Of a stretch of 64,000 nucleotides of DNA, positions 50,638 through 58,671 are shown one piece after another. The stretch is from Apilactobacillus apinorum. GTDB taxonomy: Bacteria; Bacillota; Bacilli; Lactobacillales; Lactobacillaceae. The position numbers and the translations under genes were made by a program. The stretch lies in NCBI RefSeq assembly GCF_001281175.1, contig NZ_KQ440395.1:145593-209592 (forward strand), given 5' to 3'. Positions within the stretch are counted from its first letter, which is position 1; each line of letters opens with the position of its first letter. Below the pieces are notes generated by a model. The model was not told where the DNA came from, did no database searches, and saw only the letters and a program-made list of their open reading frames with translations.

Positions 50638-51303
50638 ATGAAAACACCAAAGGGAACAATTGCTAAACGCGTTATTTTAGGATTATTTGCATTAGTGATT
50701 TTAGTAGGAGGATACAACGTCGCTAAGCAAGTTAGAAATAATATTCGTGAAAACGCAATTGAAAAAGCTGATAAACAACGTATTATTGACGCTCAAAAGG
50801 CTGACGCTAAACGTCGCCATGAATTTGCCGAAACAATTGCGAAACCAGCAATGCAAGTTTGGAAGAAAGAACACGTTGTGTTGCCAAGCATTGTGATTGC
50901 TCAAGCGATTCAAGAATCTAATTGGGGCCAATCTAAGTTGTACCAAAAAGCTTACAATATTTTTGGGGTTAAAGGAACTTATAAAGGTCAATCTATCAGT
51001 TACTTCACTGATGAATACGTTAGCAAGGACACTAAGGTAGCTAAAGGTGTCAAAGTGGTAATGGAAGGTGACAAGAAAAAGATTTCAGTTCCTGCCACAT
51101 TTAGAAAATATCCAAGTGTCTACGCTGCAGTGGAAAACCACAGCACAGTTGTAGCGCTAAACTTCATTAAAAAGAAGAATGTTACTAGCTACGAAGATCA
51201 AGCAACCATGTTGCAAAAAAATGGTTACGCAACAGATCCAAACTACGCTAAATCATTGATTGCATTGATTAAACAATACGATTTAGCCAAGTACGATAAA
51301 TAA
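50638..51303 (+). CDS. Glucosaminidase (GH73) with membrane anchor
   Basis: 221 residues. N-terminal helix (RVILGLFALVILVGGYNVAK), basic linker, then a GH73 domain (about 60-215): VLPSIVIAQAIQESNWGQSK with catalytic Glu in AIQESNWG, and AYNIFGVKGTYKGQSISYFT. Cleaves the MurNAc-GlcNAc glycan backbone. Weak ribosome site: probably translationally coupled to the MerR gene. Confidence 0.9.
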   Translation: MKTPKGTIAKRVILGLFALVILVGGYNVAKQVRNNIRENAIEKADKQRIIDAQKADAKRRHEFAETIAKPAMQVWKKEHVVLPSIVIAQAIQESNWGQSKLYQKAYNIFGVKGTYKGQSISYFTDEYVSKDTKVAKGVKVVMEGDKKKISVPATFRKYPSVYAAVENHSTVVALNFIKKKNVTSYEDQATMLQKNGYATDPNYAKSLIALIKQYDLAKYDK

Positions 51304-51384
51304 ATATTAAAATAGATAATAATGCTACATTTTTCAAAAATATTCATATATAATATGGTTAAAATATAGTAGAGGAGACTTTAG

Positions 51385-52122
51385 GTGATACCATTATTAA
51401 GCAAGTTATATGGTCCGTTTTTCGATTTAAACAACTGGCATAACGTTATATTTTCAGAGGATGCATGGGTAATTATTTTATCCTTAGTATTAATTGAATG
51501 TATTTTGTCAGTCGATAATGCAGTGGTGCTTGCAACCCAAGCACAAGCATTGCCAACTAAAAAGGAACAAGAAGAATCATTATTCTATGGCTTATGGGGT
51601 TCTTATATTTTCCGTTTCTTAATTATCGGATTAGGTGTATTTCTAATTCATATTTGGGAGATTAAAGTAGTTGGTGGATTATATTTATTCTACTTAGTTT
51701 TTGATCACTTCGCCCACTCGAACAAACCTAAGAGATCAATGTTCAAGCAAAGTAGTCAACAATCTAGTCGTAAACGTTTCTGGATGACAGTGGCTCAAAT
51801 TGAATTCATGGACATTGTTTTCTCCGTCGATTCCGTCTTAGCTGCTCTAGCGATTTCTGAAAACCCGGTTATCGTTTTAATTGGTGGTTTAATCGGAATT
51901 CTATGTATGAGAGGAATTGCCGAAGTAATCATGCTAGTAATGAAGAGGGTTCCAGAATTAAAGACAATGGCTTACGTTTTAATTGGGGTAATTGCATTGA
52001 AATTAATTCTATCAATTCCAATGATTGATATTGAAATTGAACCAATCCATTTCGGGTTGATTGTCTTAATGGCATTCGTCATTACATTTATCATTCACTT
52101 TATTCGTAAAGCAAAGAGGTAA
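51385..52122 (+). CDS. TerC-family integral membrane protein
   Basis: 245 residues, seven helices. TerC signatures LVLIECILSVDNAVVLATQA and FMDIVFSVDSVLAALAISEN with buried acidic residues. TerC proteins are linked to metal (Mn2+) export and metalation of secreted proteins. GTG start after GAGGAGAC. Trx follows after 5 bases. Confidence 0.9.
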   Translation: MIPLLSKLYGPFFDLNNWHNVIFSEDAWVIILSLVLIECILSVDNAVVLATQAQALPTKKEQEESLFYGLWGSYIFRFLIIGLGVFLIHIWEIKVVGGLYLFYLVFDHFAHSNKPKRSMFKQSSQQSSRKRFWMTVAQIEFMDIVFSVDSVLAALAISENPVIVLIGGLIGILCMRGIAEVIMLVMKRVPELKTMAYVLIGVIALKLILSIPMIDIEIEPIHFGLIVLMAFVITFIIHFIRKAKR

Positions 52123-52127
52123 TTTAA

Positions 52128-52448
52128 ATGGCTGTAACAATCACCAGAGAAAATCTGGCAGAAGAAACAGATAACAAAATCACTGTGATTGATTTCTGGG
52201 CTCCTTGGTGTGGCCCATGTAAAATTATGGATCCAGTTCTAGAGGAAATGGAAAATCAATTTGGTGATCAAATTCACTTTGGTAAATTAAATGTTGATAA
52301 CAACGAAGACATCGCCAAGCAATATAAGGTGATGGGCCTACCAAGTATCGTTTTATTCAAGAACGGTAAGGCGGTTGAAAAGGTCACAGGAATTTATCCA
52401 AAGGAAAAAATGGCACATTACTTAAACAGAAAATTAGCTGAAATGTAA
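52128..52448 (+). CDS. trxA: Thioredoxin
   Basis: 106 residues. Active site FWAPWCGPCKIMDP and cis-proline in KVMGLPSIVLFKNGK. Canonical cytosolic thioredoxin. Close behind the TerC gene, with an AAAGAGG site overlapping the TerC stop. Confidence 0.95.
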   Translation: MAVTITRENLAEETDNKITVIDFWAPWCGPCKIMDPVLEEMENQFGDQIHFGKLNVDNNEDIAKQYKVMGLPSIVLFKNGKAVEKVTGIYPKEKMAHYLNRKLAEM

Positions 52449-52455
52449 ATTTTAG

Positions 52456-52484
52456 TTGACGAAATTTTAAGGTAGTGCTAATCT
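52456..52484 (+). promoter_or_regulatory. Promoter of Tyr T-box leader
   Basis: -35 TTGACG (52456-52461), 17-bp spacer, -10 TAATCT (52479-52484). Confidence 0.75.
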
Positions 52485-52509
52485 AAGTTTAATCAAATAA
52501 AAGAAAACA

Positions 52510-52742
52510 ATTATTCCAAATCAAGTAACGAGTTAACTGGGTGTCAGGAAGTCGGTGGTTGCTGCGAACCGATCAGGTTAATTTCGATGAAATACATTGG
52601 ATAGTGTCTACCCAAGAACGGTTTCTAGAGTCGTTATTTCTAGCAGAGTGAGTAACCACTACGAGTGGTTACTAATTTGGGTGGTACCACGGTCAAAAAT
52701 ACAAATAATCGTCCCTGTTGTTTTTACAACAGGGATTTTTTT
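52510..52742 (+). promoter_or_regulatory. T-box leader, tyrosine specifier (TAC)
   Basis: Basal helix TCCAA/TTGGA encloses AAGTAACGAG (loop E) and GAAA-TAC-A (specifier 52593-52595). T-box core TGGGTGGTACCACGG at 52678-52692. Terminator GTCCCTGTTG/CAACAGGGAT plus T7 at 52711-52742. Controls the NhaC antiporter gene; Tyr T-boxes before NhaC-like (YheL) genes are known in Firmicutes. Confidence 0.92.
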
Positions 52743-52859
52743 ATGGAAAGAAGTCGATAATATGCAACTAGCCAACTGCGGAGGGTTAATCCGATATTAA
52801 TATTTAACAATTAACTACATATTAAAAATTAGCGTATTAAAACTTAGGGGGAAAATATT

Positions 52860-54245
52860 ATGCAAGAAGAACAAAAAAGACCGACCGTTTCACTTACGGA
52901 AGGAATTATGGTTTTAGTTATTATGATGGCAATTATGTCATTTGGAGTTATTGGTTTAGGCATCTCACCAGAGGTACCAATTTTAGTGGGGATCATGCTA
53001 TTGGTATTCTGGGGTCGCTTTAAAGGCTTTACTTGGGACGATATCGATGATGGTTTTGTTTCAGGAGTTAAAAATGGAATCGTGCCATTATTCATTTTCT
53101 TATTAATTGGTTCATTAATTGGGGTTTGGATTGCTTCTGGAGTTATTCCTACATTAATGGTGTTCGGTTTTCATTTGATTAACATTAACTGGTTCCTACC
53201 ATCAATTTTCTTGGTGTGTGCCTTAGTTGGTACATTCATCGGTAGTGCCTTTACTGTTATCTCAACTCTAGGAATTGCCTTTATGGGAATTGGTATCACT
53301 ATGGGAATGAACCCAGCAATGATTGCTGGGGCTGTTATCTCAGGTGCCGTTTTCGGAGACAAGTCATCACCACTATCAGCAACTGTTAACTTAGCTTCAG
53401 CAGTTTCTGGAGCTGAATTAATTGCTCATATTAAAAACTTAATGTGGTCAACCATTCCAGCAATGATTACTTCATTTATTTTATTCGTCTTTTTAAACCA
53501 CAGTGATGGTCGCGCTAGTTTAGCTAACGTTAACAACACTGTTCACGCTTTAAATGATCATTTCCATATTTCATTCTTAGCAATTATTCCAATTGTCTTA
53601 TTACTAGTTTGTGCTTGGAGCCACATTCCAACGATTCCAACACTATTCATTAACATTGTGGTATCAATTGGTTTATTATTCATTCAAGATCGTCACATTG
53701 CACTAATCAAAATTAATGATTTAATCACTAACGGTTTCGTATCACGTTCAGGGAACCGTTCTGTTGACATGTTACTATCCCGTGGTGGAATTAGTTCGAT
53801 GATGGGAACTATCGCATTAATCATGATTGCCTTGGCCTTTGGTGGACTACTAATGCACTTAGGTATCATCGATGCAGTGATTCAACCACTTACTAAACAT
53901 CTAAACACTGATGCAAAACTAATCATTGCGGTTATCTTTACAGCGATTGGTGTTAACGTCTTCGTTGGTGAACAATTCCTATCAGAAATTCTACCAGCGA
54001 ACGCCTTTAAGAAGGTCTTCCATGAAGCTGGACTAGCACCAGTTGCCTTGAGTAGAGCCATCGAAGATGGTGGAACTGTAATTAACTACCTAGTTCCATG
54101 GGGTGTTGCCGGAGCATTTATTTCAGCAACATTAGGTGTGCCAGCAGCGCACTTTGCACCATTCTTATTCCTAAGTATCTTCTCCCCAATCTTCTCAATC
54201 ATCAGTGCAGTGACTGGAATTGCAATTAAACATACAAATGATTAG
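52860..54245 (+). CDS. nhaC: NhaC-family Na+/H+ antiporter (possible tyrosine-linked transporter)
   Basis: 461 residues, about eleven helices. NhaC-type elements include GAVISGAVFGDKSSPLSATV, LLSRGGISSMMGTIALIMIA and LVPWGVAGAFISATLGVPAA. The tyrosine-specifier T-box in front suggests that its physiological cargo involves tyrosine or tyramine rather than sodium alone. Start ATG after AGGGGGAAA. Confidence 0.9.
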   Translation: MQEEQKRPTVSLTEGIMVLVIMMAIMSFGVIGLGISPEVPILVGIMLLVFWGRFKGFTWDDIDDGFVSGVKNGIVPLFIFLLIGSLIGVWIASGVIPTLMVFGFHLININWFLPSIFLVCALVGTFIGSAFTVISTLGIAFMGIGITMGMNPAMIAGAVISGAVFGDKSSPLSATVNLASAVSGAELIAHIKNLMWSTIPAMITSFILFVFLNHSDGRASLANVNNTVHALNDHFHISFLAIIPIVLLLVCAWSHIPTIPTLFINIVVSIGLLFIQDRHIALIKINDLITNGFVSRSGNRSVDMLLSRGGISSMMGTIALIMIALAFGGLLMHLGIIDAVIQPLTKHLNTDAKLIIAVIFTAIGVNVFVGEQFLSEILPANAFKKVFHEAGLAPVALSRAIEDGGTVINYLVPWGVAGAFISATLGVPAAHFAPFLFLSIFSPIFSIISAVTGIAIKHTND

Positions 54246-54286
54246 CTAATAATTAGCATAATTTAATTTTATTAATAAAAGGTGAT

Positions 54287-54322
54287 AAAGCCTATTATAA
54301 TAGCATTTATGATAGGCTTTTT
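54287..54322 (+). terminator. nhaC terminator
   Basis: AAAGCCTAT/ATAGGCTTT stem around an 18-base AT-rich loop, followed by TT. The rest of 54323-54646 holds only AT-rich sequence and the WalR-type box. Confidence 0.7.
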
Positions 54323-54533
54323 ACATCTTTTTTTATGTTGCATAAGGGTCTAAATGAAACATGAAATCAGTTCACCTACTAAAAAATGCAAAAAATTTTC
54401 ACTTTTTTGATCAAAAATGACCTATATATTGTACCCGATTATTAAATTTGGAATGCTGAGTTAATAGTCATTGTGTTCAATTGTGTTGCAGAAGATTACC
54501 TAAATGTTACATTATTACATGAATACATCTATT

Positions 54534-54550
54534 TGTTACTCTCTTGTAAT
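54534..54550 (+). promoter_or_regulatory. WalR (YycF) box
   Basis: TGTTAC-TCTCT-TGTAAT matches TGTWAH-N5-TGTWAH exactly, about 100 bases before the first Apf gene. Further TGTTAC/TGTAAC words (54505-54560) surround it. Confidence 0.75.
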
Positions 54551-54646
54551 ATCTATGTAACATAAAGTCTATAGAATGACTCTTCGTTGTTAAAGTACAA
54601 CATATAGCATTAATCATTTTTTTAATTTTTATGGGAGTGTTTAAGT

Positions 54647-55207
54647 ATTAGATATAAATTTAATGTTTTATTTCTCGTAGCCGTAATCTCCTTTGTGGGA
54701 TTAATTTCTATTTTCCGAGACGCTACTGTTCCTACAACTGCTAGTACAGTAGTGACCGTGAAGTCTGGCGATACATTTGCTAATTTGTCAGATAGATATA
54801 ATGTTTTTATTTCTGTGTTAGAACGTGCCAATAACAAATATGGTGATGACGATTTATTAGTTGGGGATCATTTAATTATTCCTGACAATAATAATGATGC
54901 AAACGATGATAACTCATCTAAGCAACATTCATCCTCTAAGAAGCAAAGTCAATCACTATTAGATTCACAAGAAGCTTGGAACGAAGCAAACGCAGAAGCT
55001 AAGGCTTGGATTTCATTCCATGAATCTACCGATTCATACACCGCACAAAACGGTCGTTACTATGGTAGATATCAATTGGATACAGCATATTTAAATGGTG
55101 ATTACTCACCAGCCAATCAAGAACGTGTAGCTGAACAATACGTTGCCGGCCGTTATGGTTCATGGGTTAACGCTAAAGCTCACTGGGAAATGTACAATTG
55201 GTATTAA
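54647..55207 (+). CDS. LysM-Apf wall protein 1 (apparent ATT start)
   Basis: 186 residues if begun at the ATT at 54647, seven bases after GGGAGTG. This gives (M)RYKFNVLFLVAVISFVGLIS, a proper signal/anchor. The next usual start (GTG 54695) lies inside the hydrophobic core and has no site. A LysM domain (about 36-80; VVTVKSGDTFANLSDRYNVF) and Ser-rich linker precede the C-terminal aggregation-promoting-factor/transglycosylase-like domain (SFHESTDSYTAQNGRYYGRY ... YGSWVNAKAHWEMYNWY). Paralogue of the next gene; WalR box upstream. Confidence 0.85.
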   Translation: MRYKFNVLFLVAVISFVGLISIFRDATVPTTASTVVTVKSGDTFANLSDRYNVFISVLERANNKYGDDDLLVGDHLIIPDNNNDANDDNSSKQHSSSKKQSQSLLDSQEAWNEANAEAKAWISFHESTDSYTAQNGRYYGRYQLDTAYLNGDYSPANQERVAEQYVAGRYGSWVNAKAHWEMYNWY

Positions 55208-55209
55208 GC

Positions 55210-55248
55210 AAAAAGACGTTGAGAGAATTTTCTTTCAACGTTTTTTTT
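55210..55248 (+). terminator. Terminator
   Basis: ACGTTGA/TCAACGT arms with an inner AT-rich part and T8. Confidence 0.75.
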
Positions 55249-55283
55249 ATTGTCTAAAACAGCATTTTAAAGTTATTTTAAGC

Positions 55284-55409
55284 CCCACGTAACGTAAAAA
55301 ATCCTTTTCTGTCAATGCTTTAGACGGTTTTGATTGCAATTGATTACACCAATACGACATTGTTACGAATCGACTCAAACTTTTAACGTGGGTGAGAAGT
55401 CGGTGTAAT
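55284..55409 (+). repeat. Crossing long-range inverted repeats upstream of Apf2
   Basis: CCCACGT (55284-55290) pairs with ACGTGGG (55386-55392), and ATTACACC (55343-55350) pairs with GGTGTAAT (55402-55409). The two pairings interleave, so they would form a pseudoknot or compete. Whether this region is transcribed is unclear. Confidence 0.45.
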
Positions 55410-55491
55410 GATGGGCATGTAGTATAGATGACAGTTAATCAATTGGATTAACCCATTCAAGTTATAGATTTATATATAGGAGTGAAGATTT

Positions 55492-56103
55492 ATCGTTAAA
55501 TTTAATTTGAAATCAATGTTATTTGCTACTACTGCAGTAGCTGGTTTATTTATCGCAAGTGGTGCGACTGCCAACGCGGATCAAACTGCTAACAGTCAAA
55601 CAAGTACTAACACTACTAACAACACTGCGGTACAAAAGGTGACCGTCCAAAATGGAGACACCCTATGGGGATTATCACAAAAATACAACGTGTCTCTAGA
55701 TTCATTAAGAAAGGCTAACGATCGTGTTGATACCGACTTAATCTATGTTGGTGAAAAACTAACATTACCTAGTGATGCCACAGTTGCTTCTCAAACTGAA
55801 GTACAAAGTAGTACGGCAACCACTGCTAGTCAACCTGCGGCCCAAACTTCAACTACAACCACGACTTCTACTGACACTGGAAGTAACAGTGATGCGAAGT
55901 CTTGGATTGCTAATCGAGAATCAAGTGGTTCATACACTGCCCAAAACGGTCAATACTATGGTAAATACCAACTTAGCGCTTCAATGCTAAATGGTGATTA
56001 TTCCGCTGCAAACCAAGAAAGAGTCGCTGATCAATACGTCGCATCTCGTTATGGTTCATGGGATAACGCAAAAGCCTTCTGGCTACAACACGGTTGGTAC
56101 TAA
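55492..56103 (+). CDS. LysM-Apf wall protein 2 (apparent ATC start)
   Basis: 203 residues if begun at the ATC at 55492, six bases after AGGAGTGA, giving (M)VKFNLKSMLFATTAVAGLFI and a cleavage site near ANADQ. A TTG at 55507 is 21 bases from that site. LysM domain (about 50-95; VTVQNGDTLWGLSQKYNVSL), Thr/Ser/Gln linker, then Apf C-terminal domain (WIANRESSGSYTAQNGQYYG ... YGSWDNAKAFWLQHGWY) with likely catalytic Glu in NRESSGS. Abundant surface or secreted wall protein in lactobacilli. Confidence 0.88.
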   Translation: MVKFNLKSMLFATTAVAGLFIASGATANADQTANSQTSTNTTNNTAVQKVTVQNGDTLWGLSQKYNVSLDSLRKANDRVDTDLIYVGEKLTLPSDATVASQTEVQSSTATTASQPAAQTSTTTTTSTDTGSNSDAKSWIANRESSGSYTAQNGQYYGKYQLSASMLNGDYSAANQERVADQYVASRYGSWDNAKAFWLQHGWY

Positions 56104-56142
56104 GAAGCAGTACGCTTCATCCAATCAATATTTATATCTACC

Positions 56143-56170
56143 AAAAGACGCCTATCATGGCGTCTTTTTT
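56143..56170 (+). terminator. Terminator
   Basis: AAAAGACGCC/GGCGTCTTTT with loop TATCAT and T6. Confidence 0.9.
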
Positions 56171-56201
56171 GCTGTTCTCAAATTATTTTTTATTTTTATC
56201 C

Positions 56202-56231
56202 TTGTATAATATTTTCAGTGTGATATATTAT
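56202..56231 (+). promoter_or_regulatory. pyr operon promoter
   Basis: -35 TTGTAT (56202-56207), 18-bp spacer, -10 TATTAT (56226-56231). A second TATAAT occurs at 56205-56210. Confidence 0.55.
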
Positions 56232-56261
56232 AAGCAACATAAAAAGAGATTCGCCTTTAAG

Positions 56262-56367
56262 AATTGACCAGAGAGTCAGTCAAGGCCTTGCGTAGATTCC
56301 ATACGCCATCAGTGTAATTATCAGACATTGAAGGACTTTTCTGACACGGTCAGGGAAGTCCTTTTTT
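56262..56367 (+). promoter_or_regulatory. PyrR-type attenuator 1
   Basis: A binding-loop-like CCAGAGAG at 56268-56275 is followed by a terminator, AAGGACTT..CTGAC/GTCAG..AAGTCCTT plus T6, at 56331-56367. Confidence 0.75.
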
Positions 56368-56384
56368 ATATCTAGATTCAATTA

Positions 56385-56466
56385 AGCAACTCCAGAGAGG
56401 GTGCATTGAAGAACCACGCAATCGGTCCATTTTCTAGCACCCACTCCATCGAGTTGGGTGCTTTTT
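56385..56466 (+). promoter_or_regulatory. PyrR-type attenuator 2
   Basis: TCCAGAGAGGGTGC (from 56391) matches the PyrR binding loop. Terminator AGCACCCACTC/GAGTTGGGTGCT plus T5 at 56436-56466, ending just before the pyrB ribosome site. Confidence 0.85.
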
Positions 56467-56480
56467 AGGAGGATGGATAC

Positions 56481-57419
56481 ATGCAAACACATTTTTTAGA
56501 TTTAAATCATCAAAGCGATGAAGCGATTATGGATTTAATCTATAACGCGATGCAATTTCGTAATGGAAAACAAGTTAGGTTGGAACGATCAATCTATTTC
56601 GCCAACATGTTTTTTGAAAATAGTACTAGAACGCATACTTCCTTTGAGATGGCAGAACGCAAAATGGGGATTAAGCCATTCAATATCGACCCTAATAATA
56701 GTTCAACTAAAAAAGGGGAATCACTAGCAGATACGGTTAAAACACTTCAGTCTATCGGTATCGACGGCGTGGTGATTAGACATAAGACAACCGGGTGGTA
56801 TGAACCGCTAATTGATGATGATAATATCAGCGCGGTATTGATTAACGCCGGAGACGGCAGTGGTCAACATCCATCACAAAGTCTTTTAGACTTATTAACC
56901 ATCTACGATGAATTTAAAACTTTTAAGTGCATTAAGGTCGCCATCGTCGGTGATTTACTCCACTCCAGAGTGGCACGTTCGAATGCCGAAATTCTACATC
57001 GTTTAGGCGCAACCTTATACTTCGCAGGACCTGATGAATGGTACCCACAAGATTTTGAGGCTTTTGGTACCTTTACCACCATTGACAACATGATCGAAGA
57101 CGTCGACGTCGTAATGATGTTACGTGTCCAACTAGAACGTCTAAACGACGACGCGCGTGAAAACTTCACTGCGATTGATTATGCCAATGTGTATGGGTTA
57201 ACCACACAGCGTGCGCAAAAAATGAAATCAACGGCAATCATCATGCACCCAGCACCGGTCAACCGCAACATCGAAATTGCCGATGAATTGGTGGAAGCAC
57301 CACAATCCAGAATTTTCCGTCAAATGCAAAACGGGGTTTACGCCCGCATGGCAATTTTGGAATCAATCTTGAAGCAACGAAACCTAATCGCGGAGGATAA
57401 CTATGAAAACCTTAATTAA
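56481..57419 (+). CDS. pyrB: Aspartate carbamoyltransferase
   Basis: 312 residues. Carbamoyl-phosphate motif FFENSTRTHTSFEMAERK, HPSQSLLDLLTIYDEF and the C-terminal MHPAPVNRNIEIADELV. Forms carbamoyl-aspartate, the first committed step of pyrimidine synthesis. No regulatory chain gene is present. First gene of the operon; TAGGAGGA site; overlaps pyrC by 17 bases. Confidence 0.97.
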   Translation: MQTHFLDLNHQSDEAIMDLIYNAMQFRNGKQVRLERSIYFANMFFENSTRTHTSFEMAERKMGIKPFNIDPNNSSTKKGESLADTVKTLQSIGIDGVVIRHKTTGWYEPLIDDDNISAVLINAGDGSGQHPSQSLLDLLTIYDEFKTFKCIKVAIVGDLLHSRVARSNAEILHRLGATLYFAGPDEWYPQDFEAFGTFTTIDNMIEDVDVVMMLRVQLERLNDDARENFTAIDYANVYGLTTQRAQKMKSTAIIMHPAPVNRNIEIADELVEAPQSRIFRQMQNGVYARMAILESILKQRNLIAEDNYENLN

Positions 57420-58671
57420 AAATGTGTATGTAAATGAAGAACTAGTCAACATCCTAATCGAAGATGGCAAAATTGCCGCCATTAATAATGAAGAAAACGA
57501 GTCAGTAGATCAAGTAATCGACGGTCAAAAAACCACTGCATTACCCGGTTTAGTCGATGTTCATGTTCACTTCAGAGACCCGGGATTAACTTATAAAGAA
57601 GATACTGAATCGGGTAGTAAAGCTTCAGCACACGGTGGTTTCACCAGTGTGTGTGTAATGCCAAACGTTAAACCAGTTGTCGACACATCACATGCATTAT
57701 CTGAACAATTAGCGCTAAATAAGGCTAAAAGCGTTGTTCACGCATATCAATACGCTGCAATCAGTAAGCAATTGATTGCCTACAAAACAACTGACTTTGC
57801 GGAAATGAATCGTTTGGGGGCGATTGCATTTACTAACGACGGTCATGGGGTCCAAAACGCTGAAACAATGTACTTAGCGATGCAAGCCGCTAAAGAAGCT
57901 AACAAACCATTAGTGGCCCACGTTGAAGATGACTCACTAATCAATGGGGGCGTGATGAACGAAAGTGACGCCGCCCAAAAATTAGGTTTACCAGAAATGT
58001 CACCACTGTCTGAATCATCACAACTAGCTCGTGACTTAGTTTTAGCGAAAGCAACGGGGGTCCATTACCATGTGGCTCACATCTCAACTGAAGAATCAGT
58101 CGAACTAGTCCGCATTGCCAAAGCACGCGGGATTAACGTCACTGCTGAGGTATCACCACATCATTTACTACTAGATGATTCAATGATTACTACTGACGAC
58201 CCAATGATGAAGATGAATCCACCATTGCGTAGCCCAGAAGATCGCAAGGCGTTAATTGCCGGACTACTAGACGGGACTATCGACATGGTTGCCACTGACC
58301 ATGCACCACACAGTGAAGAGGAAAAGTCGGGTTCAATGCGTGACGCATCATTTGGAATTGTCGGTATCGAAACCGCATTTAGCTTGATGTACACCCACTT
58401 CGTGAAGAACGGCATCGTTAATTTAAACCAACTAATTGAGTGGATGAGCAGCAACCCGGCAAACTTGTTCCATCTACCAGCGGGACAACTACAAGTTGGT
58501 CAACCAGCAGACATCACATTGATGGAACTAGACCAACCATATCAAATTGATGCTAACGATTTCCTATCCAAAGGAAAGAACTCACCATTCATCGGTGAAC
58601 AAGTCTGTGGCAAAACCAAACTAACACTAGTCGATGGCAACATCGCATATCAAGATGGGAGCGAGGAATAA
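57403..58671 (+). CDS. pyrC: Dihydroorotase (class I)
   Basis: 422 residues. Metal motif GLVDVHVHFRDPGLTYKEDT, HIS motif YHVAHISTEESV, VSPHHLLLDD and the catalytic Asp in ATDHAPHSEEEK. Cyclises carbamoyl-aspartate to dihydroorotate. Start inside the end of pyrB with a GCGGAGG site; stop shares one base with the carA start. Confidence 0.97.
   Translation: MKTLIKNVYVNEELVNILIEDGKIAAINNEENESVDQVIDGQKTTALPGLVDVHVHFRDPGLTYKEDTESGSKASAHGGFTSVCVMPNVKPVVDTSHALSEQLALNKAKSVVHAYQYAAISKQLIAYKTTDFAEMNRLGAIAFTNDGHGVQNAETMYLAMQAAKEANKPLVAHVEDDSLINGGVMNESDAAQKLGLPEMSPLSESSQLARDLVLAKATGVHYHVAHISTEESVELVRIAKARGINVTAEVSPHHLLLDDSMITTDDPMMKMNPPLRSPEDRKALIAGLLDGTIDMVATDHAPHSEEEKSGSMRDASFGIVGIETAFSLMYTHFVKNGIVNLNQLIEWMSSNPANLFHLPAGQLQVGQPADITLMELDQPYQIDANDFLSKGKNSPFIGEQVCGKTKLTLVDGNIAYQDGSEE

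Noticed and set aside
54695-55207. GTG at 54695 as start of the first LysM-Apf gene
   Set aside because: No ribosome site nearby, and it would begin inside the hydrophobic core of the signal segment; the ATT at 54647 fits better.
55331-55376. Second WalR box before Apf gene 2
   Set aside because: TGTTAC and TGTAAT words occur but never as same-strand pairs with 5-base spacing.
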